64,000 nucleotides of DNA, taken from contig QWHC01000011.1 of NCBI GenBank assembly GCA_021404685.1, positions 186,001-250,000 on the forward strand, given 5' to 3'. The notes below the pieces were generated by a model. That model searched no databases and was not told the DNA's origin. It saw only the letters and a program-made list of their open reading frames with translations. Source of the DNA: Chloroflexi bacterium CFX4. GTDB taxonomy: Bacteria; Chloroflexota; Anaerolineae; Aggregatilineales; UBA2796. Below are positions 8,894-18,557 of this stretch, piece after piece. The translations under genes and the position numbers were made by a program. Within the stretch, counting starts at the first letter, position 1; each line of letters opens with the position of its first letter.

Positions 8894-9295
8894 ATGAACA
8901 GCACACAAGATCGCACCAAACTGCTGGTTATTCATCCCGATGAAGGCGTGCGTGATACCAATCATGGCTTCATGCGCCAGTGGGGCATCACCGGCGAGAC
9001 GACCGGCGCGCAAGCCATCAGCATGACGCACGGCACGTTGGCGCCCGGCTTGAAAGCGGATCCACACTATCACCCCTTCGAGACGGCAATCTACATCATC
9101 AGTGGCAAGGCGCGTGTCTACTATGGACCGAACCTTGAGCATGAGGTGATCTGCGAGACGGGCGACTTTGTCTACATCGGACCCGGCGTGGTGCATACGC
9201 CAGAGAACATTGGCGATGTGCCGCTGGACTATGTGGCAGCCCGCAGCGCACCAGCGGATGTTTACCACCTGCCCGGCACGGGACCGATGGCATAG
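8894..9295 (+). CDS. Cupin-domain protein
   Basis: A 133-residue single-domain cupin. Metal-binding motif 1 is visible (HYHPFETAIYIISG, two His and a Glu) and motif 2 carries a His in GVVHTPEN. Such proteins act as small metalloenzymes or ligand binders; the reaction cannot be assigned. AAGGAG lies just before the ATG. It is the last gene of the co-directional set binding lipoprotein / Cache-HAMP / cupin, 62 bases after the receptor gene, so a link with that sensor is possible but not shown. Confidence 0.8.
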   Translation: MNSTQDRTKLLVIHPDEGVRDTNHGFMRQWGITGETTGAQAISMTHGTLAPGLKADPHYHPFETAIYIISGKARVYYGPNLEHEVICETGDFVYIGPGVVHTPENIGDVPLDYVAARSAPADVYHLPGTGPMA

Positions 9296-9312
9296 GCGCA
9301 AAACCGTTAGGC

Positions 9313-9346
9313 GCGCACCCTCAGCCGATATGCCGCGAGGGTGCGC
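9313..9346. terminator. Bidirectional terminator-like hairpin between convergent genes
   Basis: A 10-bp perfect stem (9313-9322 with 9337-9346, arms GCGCACCCTC/GAGGGTGCGC) with a 14-base loop lies between the cupin gene and the convergent inositol-phosphate synthase gene. U-runs are poor on both sides. Confidence 0.5.
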
Positions 9347-9354
9347 TGAAGGTA

Positions 9355-10494
9355 TCAGTCGGCGGAAGGCTCTGGCGCGCCAAGTGCCACGTCAGCGCCT
9401 TGCAAGGTGCGCTGGGCGCTTGGCTCACCCGCAATGAAGGCTTCCGTCATGGCGTGTGCGTCATCATCAGGGTGCTGCACCGGCGGCGATTTCATGAAGT
9501 AGGCTGAGGGCGCTTCGAGCGTGCCGCGCAAGCCGCGATCCAAGCCGAGCTTGGCGCAGCGCACTGCGTCAATCACCACGCCCGCGCTGTTCGGGCTATC
9601 CCAGACCTCTAGTTTTAGCTCCAACGTCAGCGGCACATCGCCAAAGGTGCGCCCTTCAATGCGAATATGCGCCCATTTGCGGTCGGTCAGCCACGGCACA
9701 TAGTCCGAAGGCCCGACATGCACATTGTCCTCACCCAAGTCATAGGGCAGTTGGCTGGTGACGGCGTTGGTCTTGCTGATCTTCTTGCTCTCCAGCCGTG
9801 CGCGCTCCAACATGTTGTAGAAATCCATATTGCCGCCAACGTTTAGCTGGCTGGTGCGTTCCACAATCACGCCGCGCTCACGGAACAGGTTCACCAACTG
9901 GCGATGGACAATGGTCGCACCGACCTGCGATTTGATGTCGTCACCGATCAGTGGCAAGCCGCGCTCGGCAAAGCGCTGCTGCCAATCTGGCTCACGGGCG
10001 ATGAAGACAGGAATGCAGTTGACGAAGGCGCAGCCTGCTTCAAGGGCTGCCTCAGCGTAGAAGCGCGTGGCTGCCTCGCTGCCAACGGGCAGGTAGTTCA
10101 CCACAACATCGGTCGCCGTCTCGCGCAGAAGGCGTGCTACATCGGCGGGCGTCTCGGGCGATTCTTCAATCTTGCCCCTCAGGTAGATGCCCAAGCCATC
10201 GAGCGTATGCCCACGCGCCACCCGCACGCCAAGCGTTGGCACGTCGCTGAATTTAACGGTGTTGTTCTGCCCACTGAAGATTGCCTCGCTGAGGTCTTTC
10301 CCAACCTTTTCAGCGTCCACATCGAAAGCGGCGGAAAATTCAATATCGCGGATATGGTAGCCGCCCAACGCGATGTGCATCAAGCCGGGAATCAGGCTGT
10401 TGGTATCGGCGTTTTGGTAGTACTGAATGCCCTGTACCAAAGAGGACGCACAATTGCCCACACCCACGATAGCAACACGAACTTTGTTAGACAC
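9355..10494 (-). CDS. ino1: Inositol-3-phosphate synthase (actinobacterial type)
   Basis: This cytoplasmic NAD-dependent enzyme converts glucose 6-phosphate to 1D-myo-inositol 3-phosphate, the first step to inositol lipids and solutes. The 379 residues begin [19 protein letters not shown] (Rossmann nucleotide loop) and carry family blocks [34 protein letters not shown] and [12 protein letters not shown]. The catalytic lysine region ([15 protein letters not shown]) is intact. Translation starts at GTG with AGGAG 9 bases upstream. It is monocistronic between a convergent cupin gene and a divergent membrane protein gene. The C-terminal about 20 residues are a variable tail. Confidence 0.92.
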   Translation of the reverse strand: MSNKVRVAIVGVGNCASSLVQGIQYYQNADTNSLIPGLMHIALGGYHIRDIEFSAAFDVDAEKVGKDLSEAIFSGQNNTVKFSDVPTLGVRVARGHTLDGLGIYLRGKIEESPETPADVARLLRETATDVVVNYLPVGSEAATRFYAEAALEAGCAFVNCIPVFIAREPDWQQRFAERGLPLIGDDIKSQVGATIVHRQLVNLFRERGVIVERTSQLNVGGNMDFYNMLERARLESKKISKTNAVTSQLPYDLGEDNVHVGPSDYVPWLTDRKWAHIRIEGRTFGDVPLTLELKLEVWDSPNSAGVVIDAVRCAKLGLDRGLRGTLEAPSAYFMKSPPVQHPDDDAHAMTEAFIAGEPSAQRTLQGADVALGAPEPSAD

Positions 10495-10803
10495 GGTTTA
10501 GAGACTCCTTTGCAGCATCCACGCCCAGGGCGCGAATGTCGTGCGTAACAGGTTGCATAGAGAACACATTTGGGCAGCGTGTTGAGGCGCTGTTTTTCAA
10601 GCAGAGCGTAGCGCTGTGCCTAAAAGTGTATAGATGCGCTAAGGTTCGCAGATTTTACCACACTTGGCAAGCCCTTTACGTTATAAGAACATCGAAAAAA
10701 GCGCTGCACGGCATCTTAAAGCTATAACATGCGCTGTATCACGGCATTTTTGGCACGCCCGCCAATTTATCCGACCGACTGAGACCTTTTCTGCCCTAGT
10801 GTG

Positions 10804-10809
10804 TATAAT
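10804..10809 (+). promoter_or_regulatory. Candidate -10 in the 372-base gap before the giant membrane protein
   Basis: TATAAT at 10804-10809 is the best promoter-like element in the gap 10495-10866; a second one (TATACT, 10826-10831) lies further down and neither has a good -35. The gap holds no convincing gene. No Shine-Dalgarno sequence precedes the ATG at 10867, which fits weak or unusual initiation. Confidence 0.3.
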
Positions 10810-10866
10810 TCTCGATGTCGTTCGCTATACTAGCAGCTATCCTGTGGCTTAGAGTAAAAACTTCCT

Positions 10867-13800
10867 ATGGCATTTCAGCCCTACACCACATCTGAGTCTG
10901 AACGCGCTGCGCGGCGCCCTTGGCAAGTGCCGCTGCTCGTCGTGATCATTTTCGCCGTTGGCGCCTATTTCCGCTTTGTTGGGCAGAATTGGGATGATTT
11001 TACCCACCTGCACCCTGATGAGCGCTTCCTGACCCAAGTGGCGGAAAACATCAACGGGCGGCTTAACCTGACCAACCCTGATCCAGCCGCACGCGCCGAA
11101 CAATACGCACTTTGCCGTGAGCGCTACCCTGAACGGGACGGCATTGGCGACTTTTTCGACTCACAATGCTCCAACTGGTATCCCAAGAACGTTGGGCATG
11201 GGCTGTATGTGTACGGCGAGCTGCCGCTGTTCGTGGTGCGGATCACGGCGGAAGCCATGCAGATGGTGCATTATGAGATCGCTCGGCACACACCCGATAC
11301 AGCGGATGATGTGATCGCGCTCTCGTGGACGAACTATAACGGCATTCACTTGGTTGGGCGCAGCGTTTCGGCAGTTGCTGATCTCATCTCGCTGCTGTTG
11401 GTTTTTGTGCTGGGGCGGATGCTCTACAACCAATGGGTTGGCGTGCTGGCAATGGCGCTCTACGCGGCGGCGGTGCTGCCCATTCAGCTCTCGCACTTTT
11501 GGACGGCGGACGCCTTCACCAGCTTGCCCGTGCTGATCGCCTTCATCTTTGCGGTGCGCTTTATGCGGCGTGGGCGCGCCTTAGATGCACTTGGCTTCGG
11601 CGTGGGGATGGGCATGGCAATTGCCAGCCGCATCAACGTGCTGCCTTTGTTCGGCGTCTTTGTGGTGGCGGCAATCGTCTATGCCATGCCTGCCCTAGCG
11701 CGTGGCATTGCCCGTGCCGAGCGCGGCAACCTGCTGCAAAAGGCAGCCGTTGGCGTCTTTGTGGCGCTGCTCACGATGTTGGTGGTCTTTCGGTTTGCCA
11801 ATCCGCACGCCTTCACGGGCGGACCCGGCTTGCTAGGCATCTTTAACATCGTTCCCTACCAACCCTTTTTCGCCGATGTTGGGCAGGCGCAGTATCTGAC
11901 CAGCGGCAAGGCAGATTTTCCGCCGAATCATCAGTGGGCAAGCCGCACGCCTTATGTATTCGCCGCGCAGAACATTATTTTATGGGGCATGGGTGCGCCG
12001 CTTGGCTTGGCGGCATGGATCGGCTTGGCGTGGGCGCTGTGGCAGATCGTGCGCGCTAAGGTGGGCTGGACTCGGCACGTGCTAACGGCGGCGTGGATCG
12101 TTGCCTATTTTGCCTTTATGGGGCGCTTGTGGGTGATGACCATGCGCTACTACATGCCGCTCTATCCGTTCCTAACGCTGATGGCGGCTTGGGCGCTTTG
12201 GGAGCTGTGTTCCCGTGCGTGGCGCGCCCTGCGGGAGAATCCTGAAGGGGTGCGGCGTTTTGCCTACCGCATGAGCCTTGCCCTGCTGATCTTTGTGGTC
12301 GGCTTCACTTACTTGTGGGCGGGCGCTTTCACCAACATCTATCGGCGGCAGCTTACCCGTGTGGAGGCGTCGCACTGGGTTTACCGCAATGTGCCATCGG
12401 CAGTTTCGGTCAATTTGCAGGCAGACAATGGCGAAACGTACCTGATCAACACCATTATCAGCACGCCGTCCATCAACGCCAGCCTGAGCCGCTACACCGA
12501 AGGCGCACGCTTTGCCACGCCCTTGCCGCCGATCAACCAGCCCGCCACCGTAGATCGGCTGATCATCAACCGTTTGTACAGCGCACCGAGCAATACCAGC
12601 ACCAAGACGTTTTGGGCAGCGCTTGCCCTAGATGCCGCTGGCTTGCAGGTGCTTGCCATCAGCAGCCTGAGCGATACCTTTAACGATGACGAAGGCTTGG
12701 GCAGAAGCTACACACTTGTCTTTGATAAGGCGGTCGAACTGGCGCCAAGCACACCCTACTACCTGATAACGTGGAGTGAAGGCGAGTTGGCAGCGGTGCG
12801 CCTGAGCGCCGTTGAGAACGACTTTGTGCTTGCCGATAGTGCGCTGAAGGCTGCCGCAAGTTTACAGCTTTCCGCCTTTGATAACAACATTGCCTATGTG
12901 GGCGAACAGGCGAGTACGCTCATCAGCAGCTCGGCGGCGATGGCGAACTTCAATGCACCGCTGACCGGCACCATCAGCAGCATCACGCTGGCACATGCGC
13001 TCAATCCGCTCAACGATGGGCGCGCCGTCACGCTGCGGGCTGCCATCCGCGATGGCGCGACGGGCGATACGCTTGGCGAGGGCATTCTGCGCGCCGAGCT
13101 GGACAGTGTGCCATATTCGCCCTTTGGCAAATCGGTGCGGATTGTGCTGGATACGCCGATTAGCGTGACCGCTGATCAGCCGTTGCAGGTGCAGATTAGC
13201 ACATTAAACGGCATGTTGGCACGCCTGACCGGCAGCGTGATCGCTACCGAAGGGCCTTGGGATGATCCTGTGCCGCACAAGGTCTGTGCGATGCCGCCTG
13301 ATCTGCCCTTGCCGCAGCCGCCAGGCTTGTATACGCTGGCAACCTGCCGCGGCGTTGACCCATGGGGAACGTACTATCGCGGCATTGAGTTGTACATGGC
13401 GATGGAAGACGATACTCAGAAGCGTGATGTGCTGCAAAAAACGCTGGACGAGGCAGATTACATCACCATCAGCAGCAACCGCTTCTACGATACACTCTCG
13501 CGCATTCCAACGCGCTTCCCGATGAGCATCGCCTTCTATGATGCGCTCTTTAAGGGCGAACTCGGCTACGACCTGATCGCAGTCTTTAACAATTCGTTCG
13601 AGATTTTCGGCATTCCGATCTCGGATCAGCACCTACCGTTCTATGATAGCCCATCGTGGTTGAACGAATTTGAGGCGGAGGAGGCGTTTCACGTCTACGA
13701 TCATCCCGCCGTGCTGATCTTTAAGAAAAATCCAGAGCGCTACGCGGCAGAGGGCGTGGCAGCCGTCTTGAACAGCGTGCCGCTGAACAGCAACGCCACC

Positions 13801-16611
13801 TTCCAGACGGAAGACCCGACCATTGTGAACGTGATTCGGTGGGGCGCTTACGAGGCAAGCCAAGCGCCAACCGCCTTCCTGATGCCTGATGATTTGCGCC
13901 AGGCGCAGGAGACGGGCGGCACGTGGTCGGCGTTGTTCAACCGCGAGGCACCTATCAACGCCTCGCCACTGGTCAGCGTGGTTGGCTGGTGGCTGGCGAT
14001 CATGGTCTTTGGGTGGGTGATCGCGCCGCTGCTTTTCGTGCTGCTGCCGGGCTTGCCAGATCGCGGCTATCCGATGGCAAAGATGGCGGGCATGTTGGTG
14101 ATCGCGTGGCTGGCGTGGGCAGGCGGCACCCTGCGGCTGCCGTTATGGAGCAGCGGTGGCTTGCTGTTCCTGCTGATTGTGGTTGCGCTGATCAGCGGGC
14201 GGGTGGCATGGCTGCGCCGCGCTGAATTCGGCGCGTGGCTGCGCCTGAATTGGCGGCACTTGCTGATCGTGGAGGCGATCACGGCGGCGCTCTTTGTGGC
14301 GTTCGTCTTCGTGCGGCTGGGCAACCCTGATCTATGGGCGCAGACGCTTGGCGGCGAAAAGCCGATGAACTTCGCCTACTTCAACGCGGTGCTGCGTTCG
14401 AGCGTGTTCCCTGCCTACGATCCGTGGTATGCAGGTGGCTACCTGAACTACTACTACTTTGGCTATGTGTTGGTCGGCGCGCCAACCAAGCTGCTCGGCG
14501 TGATGCCAAGCATCGCCTATAACCTGATTGTACCGACGCTCTTTGCGCTGACGGGCATTGGCGCGTTCTCGCTCGCCTTTAATCTGGCAATCGCCAAGTG
14601 GCACTTTCCACGTAAGGAAGGCTCGCCGGAGCGCAGCGCACCACTGGCAGAGCGCGTGCGCCATGCCTTGCGGACGCCAAGCGGCGCGCCTTATTTGGCG
14701 GGTACGTTGGCGCTGCTGCTGTGCGTGGTGTTGGGCAATCTGGATACGCCGCGTGTCTTCCTGACGGGCGTGCAGCGGGCGGGCGGCTGCACTGCTAGCA
14801 ACGATCTCTACTTGTGGAAGGTCGATCAGTTCATCGCACAGAACGGCAGGCAGCCAACACCAGAGGAATCAACCGACCTGCTGCGTGCCGCCAACAGTCC
14901 AAGTCTGATCGATCAGCTCCTGTTCAACCTCGCTAACGCTGGGCGCACCGTCGAATGCTTTGGGCGCGGCGTTGGGCAGCTTACGCAAGGCGCTATTCTG
15001 CCCATCGGCGCGGAACGCTGGTACTGGGGGCCGCGCAGTGTGGTCGGCGAGTTGGAAGGCAACAGCAACGAAATCAACGAATTCCCATACTTCACCTTCG
15101 TCTTTGGCGACCTGCACGCGCACATGATCGCCTTGCCGATCACGTTCCTGATGCTCACGTGGCTGATGGGCGAGATGTTCGTCGGCGGACGGCTGCGGCG
15201 CGCAACGTGGGTTGTGATCGTGGGGACGGCCTTAGGCGGCTTGAGCATTGGCATCTTGCGCGCCACCAACACTTGGGATTGGATCACCTATCTGATCTTG
15301 GGCATGGCAGGCTTGCCGTTTGCTATTCTGCTGCGCCGTGATCGGCTGACGCGGGCAAACCTCACCGCCTGGATTGCACAGGTTGGCTGGCTGTTCCTTG
15401 TGCAGATCATTGCGGCGTTGCCCTTCATGGCATTCCATGCCACCTCCTATAGTTCGGTGAAGCCTTTCTTGGGCAACAAAACGCCGCTGTGGGCATTCTT
15501 CACCATGCACGGCGTGTTCTTGTTCGCCGCCATCTCTCTGATGGTCTGGCAAACGTCGCGGCTGTTGCGGGCAGTTTACCTGCGCGATCTGGCGGGCAAA
15601 TTCATCCCGACGGTAGCGGTGATCGGCGGTGTGGGCATTGCACTGCTGGTCGGGCTGTTCATGGCGATCATGCCGCTGCGGATCGCGCTGCTGGATATGC
15701 CGATTCCGTTGGCGCTCTTGTTGGTGCCGCTCATCGCGTGGGCGGTGGCGCTCTTTTTCGTGCCGCACCAAACGCGGGAATGGCAGATCGTCTATGTGCT
15801 GATTGGCGCGGCGCTTGCCATTGCGCTGGGCGTCGAAATCGTGGTGCTGGATGGCGATATTGGGCGGCAAAACACCTTCTTCAAGTTCTACATGCAGGTC
15901 TGGATGATGCTGAGCGTGGCAAGCGGCGTTGGGCTGGCATGGCTGCTCTACGCGGCGTGGCGCTGGCGTCCTGTGGTGCGGAATGTGTGGCTGTTCACGG
16001 CGGCGCTGCTGCTGAGCATTGCGGCGCTGTTCCCGATCATGTCTACGCAAGGCAAGAACGCCATGCGGATGGCGCCTGAGGCACCGCGCACTTTGGACGG
16101 CAACGCCTACATGGAGTATGCGATCTACTATGAAGGCAGCCAAGCGGTGCCGCTGAAGAACGACTTGCTGATGATCCGTTGGCTGCAAGAGAACGTGCAA
16201 GGCACGCCAACCATCGTCGAGGCGCATCAGTATCCTTCTGAGTACAAGTATAACAGCCGCATTGCGATCAATACGGGCTTGCCGACCATCCTCGGCTGGC
16301 GCTTCCACCAGCAACAGCAGCGCACGCTCGATCCGCTGCCAAACTTGGTGGTGCAGCGCCAAGCGAACGTGACAGCGCTCTACAACACGCTGGATATTGG
16401 CACGGCATGGGAACTGCTGCGCTTCTACGATGTGCGCTACATCATCGTGGGCGCGTTGGAGCGCATCACCTACCGCGAAGATGGCTTGGGCAAGTTCGAG
16501 GCGATGGTGGCGCAAGGGCTGCTGGAGGTCGTCTATGAGCATGAGGGCGACAAGATATACCGCGTGCTGAAGGGCGCGCAGTATACGCCACGCTTGGTGG
16601 GAATGCGGTAG
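10867..16611 (+). CDS. Giant GT-C / DUF2298 (YYY) fusion membrane protein
   Basis: A 1914-residue polytopic membrane protein. Residues about 1-480 resemble a GT-C (GT39/ArnT-like) glycosyltransferase, with an early extracytoplasmic loop HLHPDERF and about ten membrane segments. Residues about 490-1020 are a large, mostly soluble beta-rich region. Residues about 1030-1914 are a complete DUF2298 'YYY' unit, with the naming motif GGYLNYYYFGYV near residue 1189 and conserved HAHMIALPITF. The C-terminal unit is paralogous to the separate protein at 18558. Known members occur in Chloroflexi and archaea and are thought to act in surface glycosylation; biochemical function is unproven. It heads a five-gene co-directional block. 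Confidence 0.82.
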   Translation: MAFQPYTTSESERAARRPWQVPLLVVIIFAVGAYFRFVGQNWDDFTHLHPDERFLTQVAENINGRLNLTNPDPAARAEQYALCRERYPERDGIGDFFDSQCSNWYPKNVGHGLYVYGELPLFVVRITAEAMQMVHYEIARHTPDTADDVIALSWTNYNGIHLVGRSVSAVADLISLLLVFVLGRMLYNQWVGVLAMALYAAAVLPIQLSHFWTADAFTSLPVLIAFIFAVRFMRRGRALDALGFGVGMGMAIASRINVLPLFGVFVVAAIVYAMPALARGIARAERGNLLQKAAVGVFVALLTMLVVFRFANPHAFTGGPGLLGIFNIVPYQPFFADVGQAQYLTSGKADFPPNHQWASRTPYVFAAQNIILWGMGAPLGLAAWIGLAWALWQIVRAKVGWTRHVLTAAWIVAYFAFMGRLWVMTMRYYMPLYPFLTLMAAWALWELCSRAWRALRENPEGVRRFAYRMSLALLIFVVGFTYLWAGAFTNIYRRQLTRVEASHWVYRNVPSAVSVNLQADNGETYLINTIISTPSINASLSRYTEGARFATPLPPINQPATVDRLIINRLYSAPSNTSTKTFWAALALDAAGLQVLAISSLSDTFNDDEGLGRSYTLVFDKAVELAPSTPYYLITWSEGELAAVRLSAVENDFVLADSALKAAASLQLSAFDNNIAYVGEQASTLISSSAAMANFNAPLTGTISSITLAHALNPLNDGRAVTLRAAIRDGATGDTLGEGILRAELDSVPYSPFGKSVRIVLDTPISVTADQPLQVQISTLNGMLARLTGSVIATEGPWDDPVPHKVCAMPPDLPLPQPPGLYTLATCRGVDPWGTYYRGIELYMAMEDDTQKRDVLQKTLDEADYITISSNRFYDTLSRIPTRFPMSIAFYDALFKGELGYDLIAVFNNSFEIFGIPISDQHLPFYDSPSWLNEFEAEEAFHVYDHPAVLIFKKNPERYAAEGVAAVLNSVPLNSNATFQTEDPTIVNVIRWGAYEASQAPTAFLMPDDLRQAQETGGTWSALFNREAPINASPLVSVVGWWLAIMVFGWVIAPLLFVLLPGLPDRGYPMAKMAGMLVIAWLAWAGGTLRLPLWSSGGLLFLLIVVALISGRVAWLRRAEFGAWLRLNWRHLLIVEAITAALFVAFVFVRLGNPDLWAQTLGGEKPMNFAYFNAVLRSSVFPAYDPWYAGGYLNYYYFGYVLVGAPTKLLGVMPSIAYNLIVPTLFALTGIGAFSLAFNLAIAKWHFPRKEGSPERSAPLAERVRHALRTPSGAPYLAGTLALLLCVVLGNLDTPRVFLTGVQRAGGCTASNDLYLWKVDQFIAQNGRQPTPEESTDLLRAANSPSLIDQLLFNLANAGRTVECFGRGVGQLTQGAILPIGAERWYWGPRSVVGELEGNSNEINEFPYFTFVFGDLHAHMIALPITFLMLTWLMGEMFVGGRLRRATWVVIVGTALGGLSIGILRATNTWDWITYLILGMAGLPFAILLRRDRLTRANLTAWIAQVGWLFLVQIIAALPFMAFHATSYSSVKPFLGNKTPLWAFFTMHGVFLFAAISLMVWQTSRLLRAVYLRDLAGKFIPTVAVIGGVGIALLVGLFMAIMPLRIALLDMPIPLALLLVPLIAWAVALFFVPHQTREWQIVYVLIGAALAIALGVEIVVLDGDIGRQNTFFKFYMQVWMMLSVASGVGLAWLLYAAWRWRPVVRNVWLFTAALLLSIAALFPIMSTQGKNAMRMAPEAPRTLDGNAYMEYAIYYEGSQAVPLKNDLLMIRWLQENVQGTPTIVEAHQYPSEYKYNSRIAINTGLPTILGWRFHQQQQRTLDPLPNLVVQRQANVTALYNTLDIGTAWELLRFYDVRYIIVGALERITYREDGLGKFEAMVAQGLLEVVYEHEGDKIYRVLKGAQYTPRLVGMR

Positions 16612-17733
16612 ATGATTTTGAATGGTGTCGTGCGGAACATCCGATACACTGCTCATGTGCGTGCAGGTGAATTAAAACGTTCACCTGCCGCCACTTTTGA
16701 CGTGAATCAGGCGAGTCCGTTCGGCATCCTTACCTATGATGCAAATGGTGATGAGATGATCGGTTACTCAAAATGGGTTTCACCAAAACGCACGCGCTCC
16801 TATCCATTTGCGCGTATTTACAATACATATCACCTGCCCAAAAAGGTTACGATTATCCCAATCATCAAAGATGAAGGCTTGGCGGGTGATCTAGATAGGA
16901 TCAATTTCATCACATTTTCGTGGATGAATTTGATGAATGTCTACATCATCCTTGCGTGGTATGACGATGCAGTAGTGAGCCGTCGGGCAGGCAAAATAAC
17001 CAATCAGCGCTTTAATACAACCTACATACACGAACGGCTTACCGAATTGCGGAGTTACCATCAAACAGCGCTACATTGGAATATGATGCACTTCCAACGT
17101 GATTTTGTGGATATTTATCAGCGTGCGGTGGCAAGTTATGAGATACTCGCGCAGCGGTTTGAGATTGCCATGCATAGCAAACAAGGTAATCTGCAAACCT
17201 TAGAGGCTTTTATGCATAAAAGTATGTTCGATCTAGAACGTTTCAAGCAGATAACCTTACAGGGATCACAAAGTGCAGCTGCACGTGAGATCGTCACACA
17301 ACACGCGGCAGAATATACACCTGTTGGCAAAAAGATGTCTATCCAGATCGTTAATCAACTCGGCGGTCAGTATTTTCTAACGGTGGATGGGCTTTACCGA
17401 GAAGGCGATAACATTGTTTTCCAAGAAGCAAAAAATGCCTCTAAAGGTGTGTTGCCGAGTCTTACCGATATTCAGGATGGGCTGTTCAAACTGATTTTGT
17501 TTGCCAACATGGAAGTGCTTACTGTAGATGATGTTGTTATGCCTTTCCGTGTGGAACTGCACCTCAGTGGTAACTTCGCAGGTAAACTTGGCTTACCTGC
17601 TTCTGCTGAAGCGATTGCAGCATTTACAACACACAACCGCTTTAACCGCATGCAGACAACCCTGCTTTATCTGTTGAATCAGGAAGCAACGGCGAATACC
17701 CAACTAAGCATCTTACTGGCAGGGCGTGTATGA
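16612..17733 (+). CDS. Putative type II restriction endonuclease (PD-(D/E)xK)
   Basis: A 373-residue cytoplasmic protein with no membrane segment. It carries a PD-(D/E)xK-like nuclease core: Asp259 followed by Glu272-Ala-Lys274 in VDGLYREGDNIVFQEAKN. The N-terminal block KVTIIPIIKDEG resembles sequences I recall beside Dam-type methylases. The ATG abuts the stop of the upstream YYY gene and the gene ends by overlapping the methylase gene by 4 bases, so expression is coupled. Codon choice by eye is more A/T-rich than the neighbours, which fits horizontal gain. Specificity is not predictable; it would match the neighbouring methylase. Confidence 0.6.
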   Translation: MILNGVVRNIRYTAHVRAGELKRSPAATFDVNQASPFGILTYDANGDEMIGYSKWVSPKRTRSYPFARIYNTYHLPKKVTIIPIIKDEGLAGDLDRINFITFSWMNLMNVYIILAWYDDAVVSRRAGKITNQRFNTTYIHERLTELRSYHQTALHWNMMHFQRDFVDIYQRAVASYEILAQRFEIAMHSKQGNLQTLEAFMHKSMFDLERFKQITLQGSQSAAAREIVTQHAAEYTPVGKKMSIQIVNQLGGQYFLTVDGLYREGDNIVFQEAKNASKGVLPSLTDIQDGLFKLILFANMEVLTVDDVVMPFRVELHLSGNFAGKLGLPASAEAIAAFTTHNRFNRMQTTLLYLLNQEATANTQLSILLAGRV

Positions 17734-18545
17734 CTATGCGAACCGTCAAGAGTCCGCTGCGCTATCCCGGCGGCAAATCGCGTGCCACCGCGCAAATTTT
17801 GGCACAAATACCTGTCAATATCGCGGAATACCGTGAGCCGATGATCGGCGGCGGCTCGGTCTTTTTGGCGGTGAAGGCAGCTTTGGGCAACCGTGTAGGG
17901 CGTTATTGGATTAACGATCTCAACTATGATTTGTGCTGCTTTTGGCGTGCCGCACGCGATGAAAATGAGGCACTCGTTGAACGCCTTTTCGCCCTGAAGC
18001 GCACCCATACCGATGGGCGCGCATTGTGGGCATTTTTGAACGCACCCAATACGCTGCAAAGCGACTTAGACCGTGCGGCGCGTTTTTTTGCCCTGAATCG
18101 GATCACATTTTCAGGCGTGGTGGACTCAGGTGGCTATTCGCAACAGTCCTTTGAGCGGCGCTTTACGGACTCGGCGATTGAGCGTGTGCGGAAACTTGCG
18201 CCAATGCTGGCAAATGTTCACATCACGCACGCGGACTATTTGCCGATGCTGCAAGAGGACGGCAGCGGTGTGTTCATCTTTCTTGATCCGCCCTATTGGC
18301 GCGCCACCGCCTCACGGCTATATGGCGCCGATGGTGTGCTGCACACAACCTTTGACCATGCGCGCTTTGCGAATGCCTTGCGGAACTGCGCGCACCGTTG
18401 GCTAATCACCTATGACGATTCGCCGCTTGTGCACCAGCTATTCAGCTTCGCGCACATCACAGCGTGGCAACTCCAATATGGCATGAATAATGTTGGGCAA
18501 GCAACTGCCCAAAAGGGCAACGAATTGTTCATCAGAAACTACTAG
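17730..18545 (+). CDS. DNA adenine N6-methyltransferase, D12/Dam class
   Basis: A 271-residue S-adenosylmethionine-dependent methylase that would methylate adenine at a specific DNA site. It has the class motif I RYPGGKS near residue 11, the GGGSVF loop, and the catalytic motif IV DPPY at residues 186-189. Length matches solitary D12 enzymes. It overlaps the putative endonuclease gene by 4 bases (ATGA), the arrangement expected of a restriction-modification pair, in which it would protect host DNA. The next YYY gene begins 12 bases after its stop. The recognition sequence is unknown; GATC is only one option. Confidence 0.88.
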   Translation: MTMRTVKSPLRYPGGKSRATAQILAQIPVNIAEYREPMIGGGSVFLAVKAALGNRVGRYWINDLNYDLCCFWRAARDENEALVERLFALKRTHTDGRALWAFLNAPNTLQSDLDRAARFFALNRITFSGVVDSGGYSQQSFERRFTDSAIERVRKLAPMLANVHITHADYLPMLQEDGSGVFIFLDPPYWRATASRLYGADGVLHTTFDHARFANALRNCAHRWLITYDDSPLVHQLFSFAHITAWQLQYGMNNVGQATAQKGNELFIRNY

Positions 18546-18557
18546 AAGGCACACGGC

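Noticed and set aside
10815-10895. 26-codon ORF starting five bases after TATAAT before the giant membrane protein
   Set aside because: It resembles the leaderless pattern, but it overlaps the start of the real gene out of frame, the promoter lacks a -35, and no terminator is associated; too weak to report as a gene.
15232-16656. 474-codon open frame on the minus strand opposite the giant YYY gene
   Set aside because: It is rich in His/Arg/Gln with no fold-like pattern and lies antisense to clearly conserved membrane-protein sequence; it is a codon-bias shadow.
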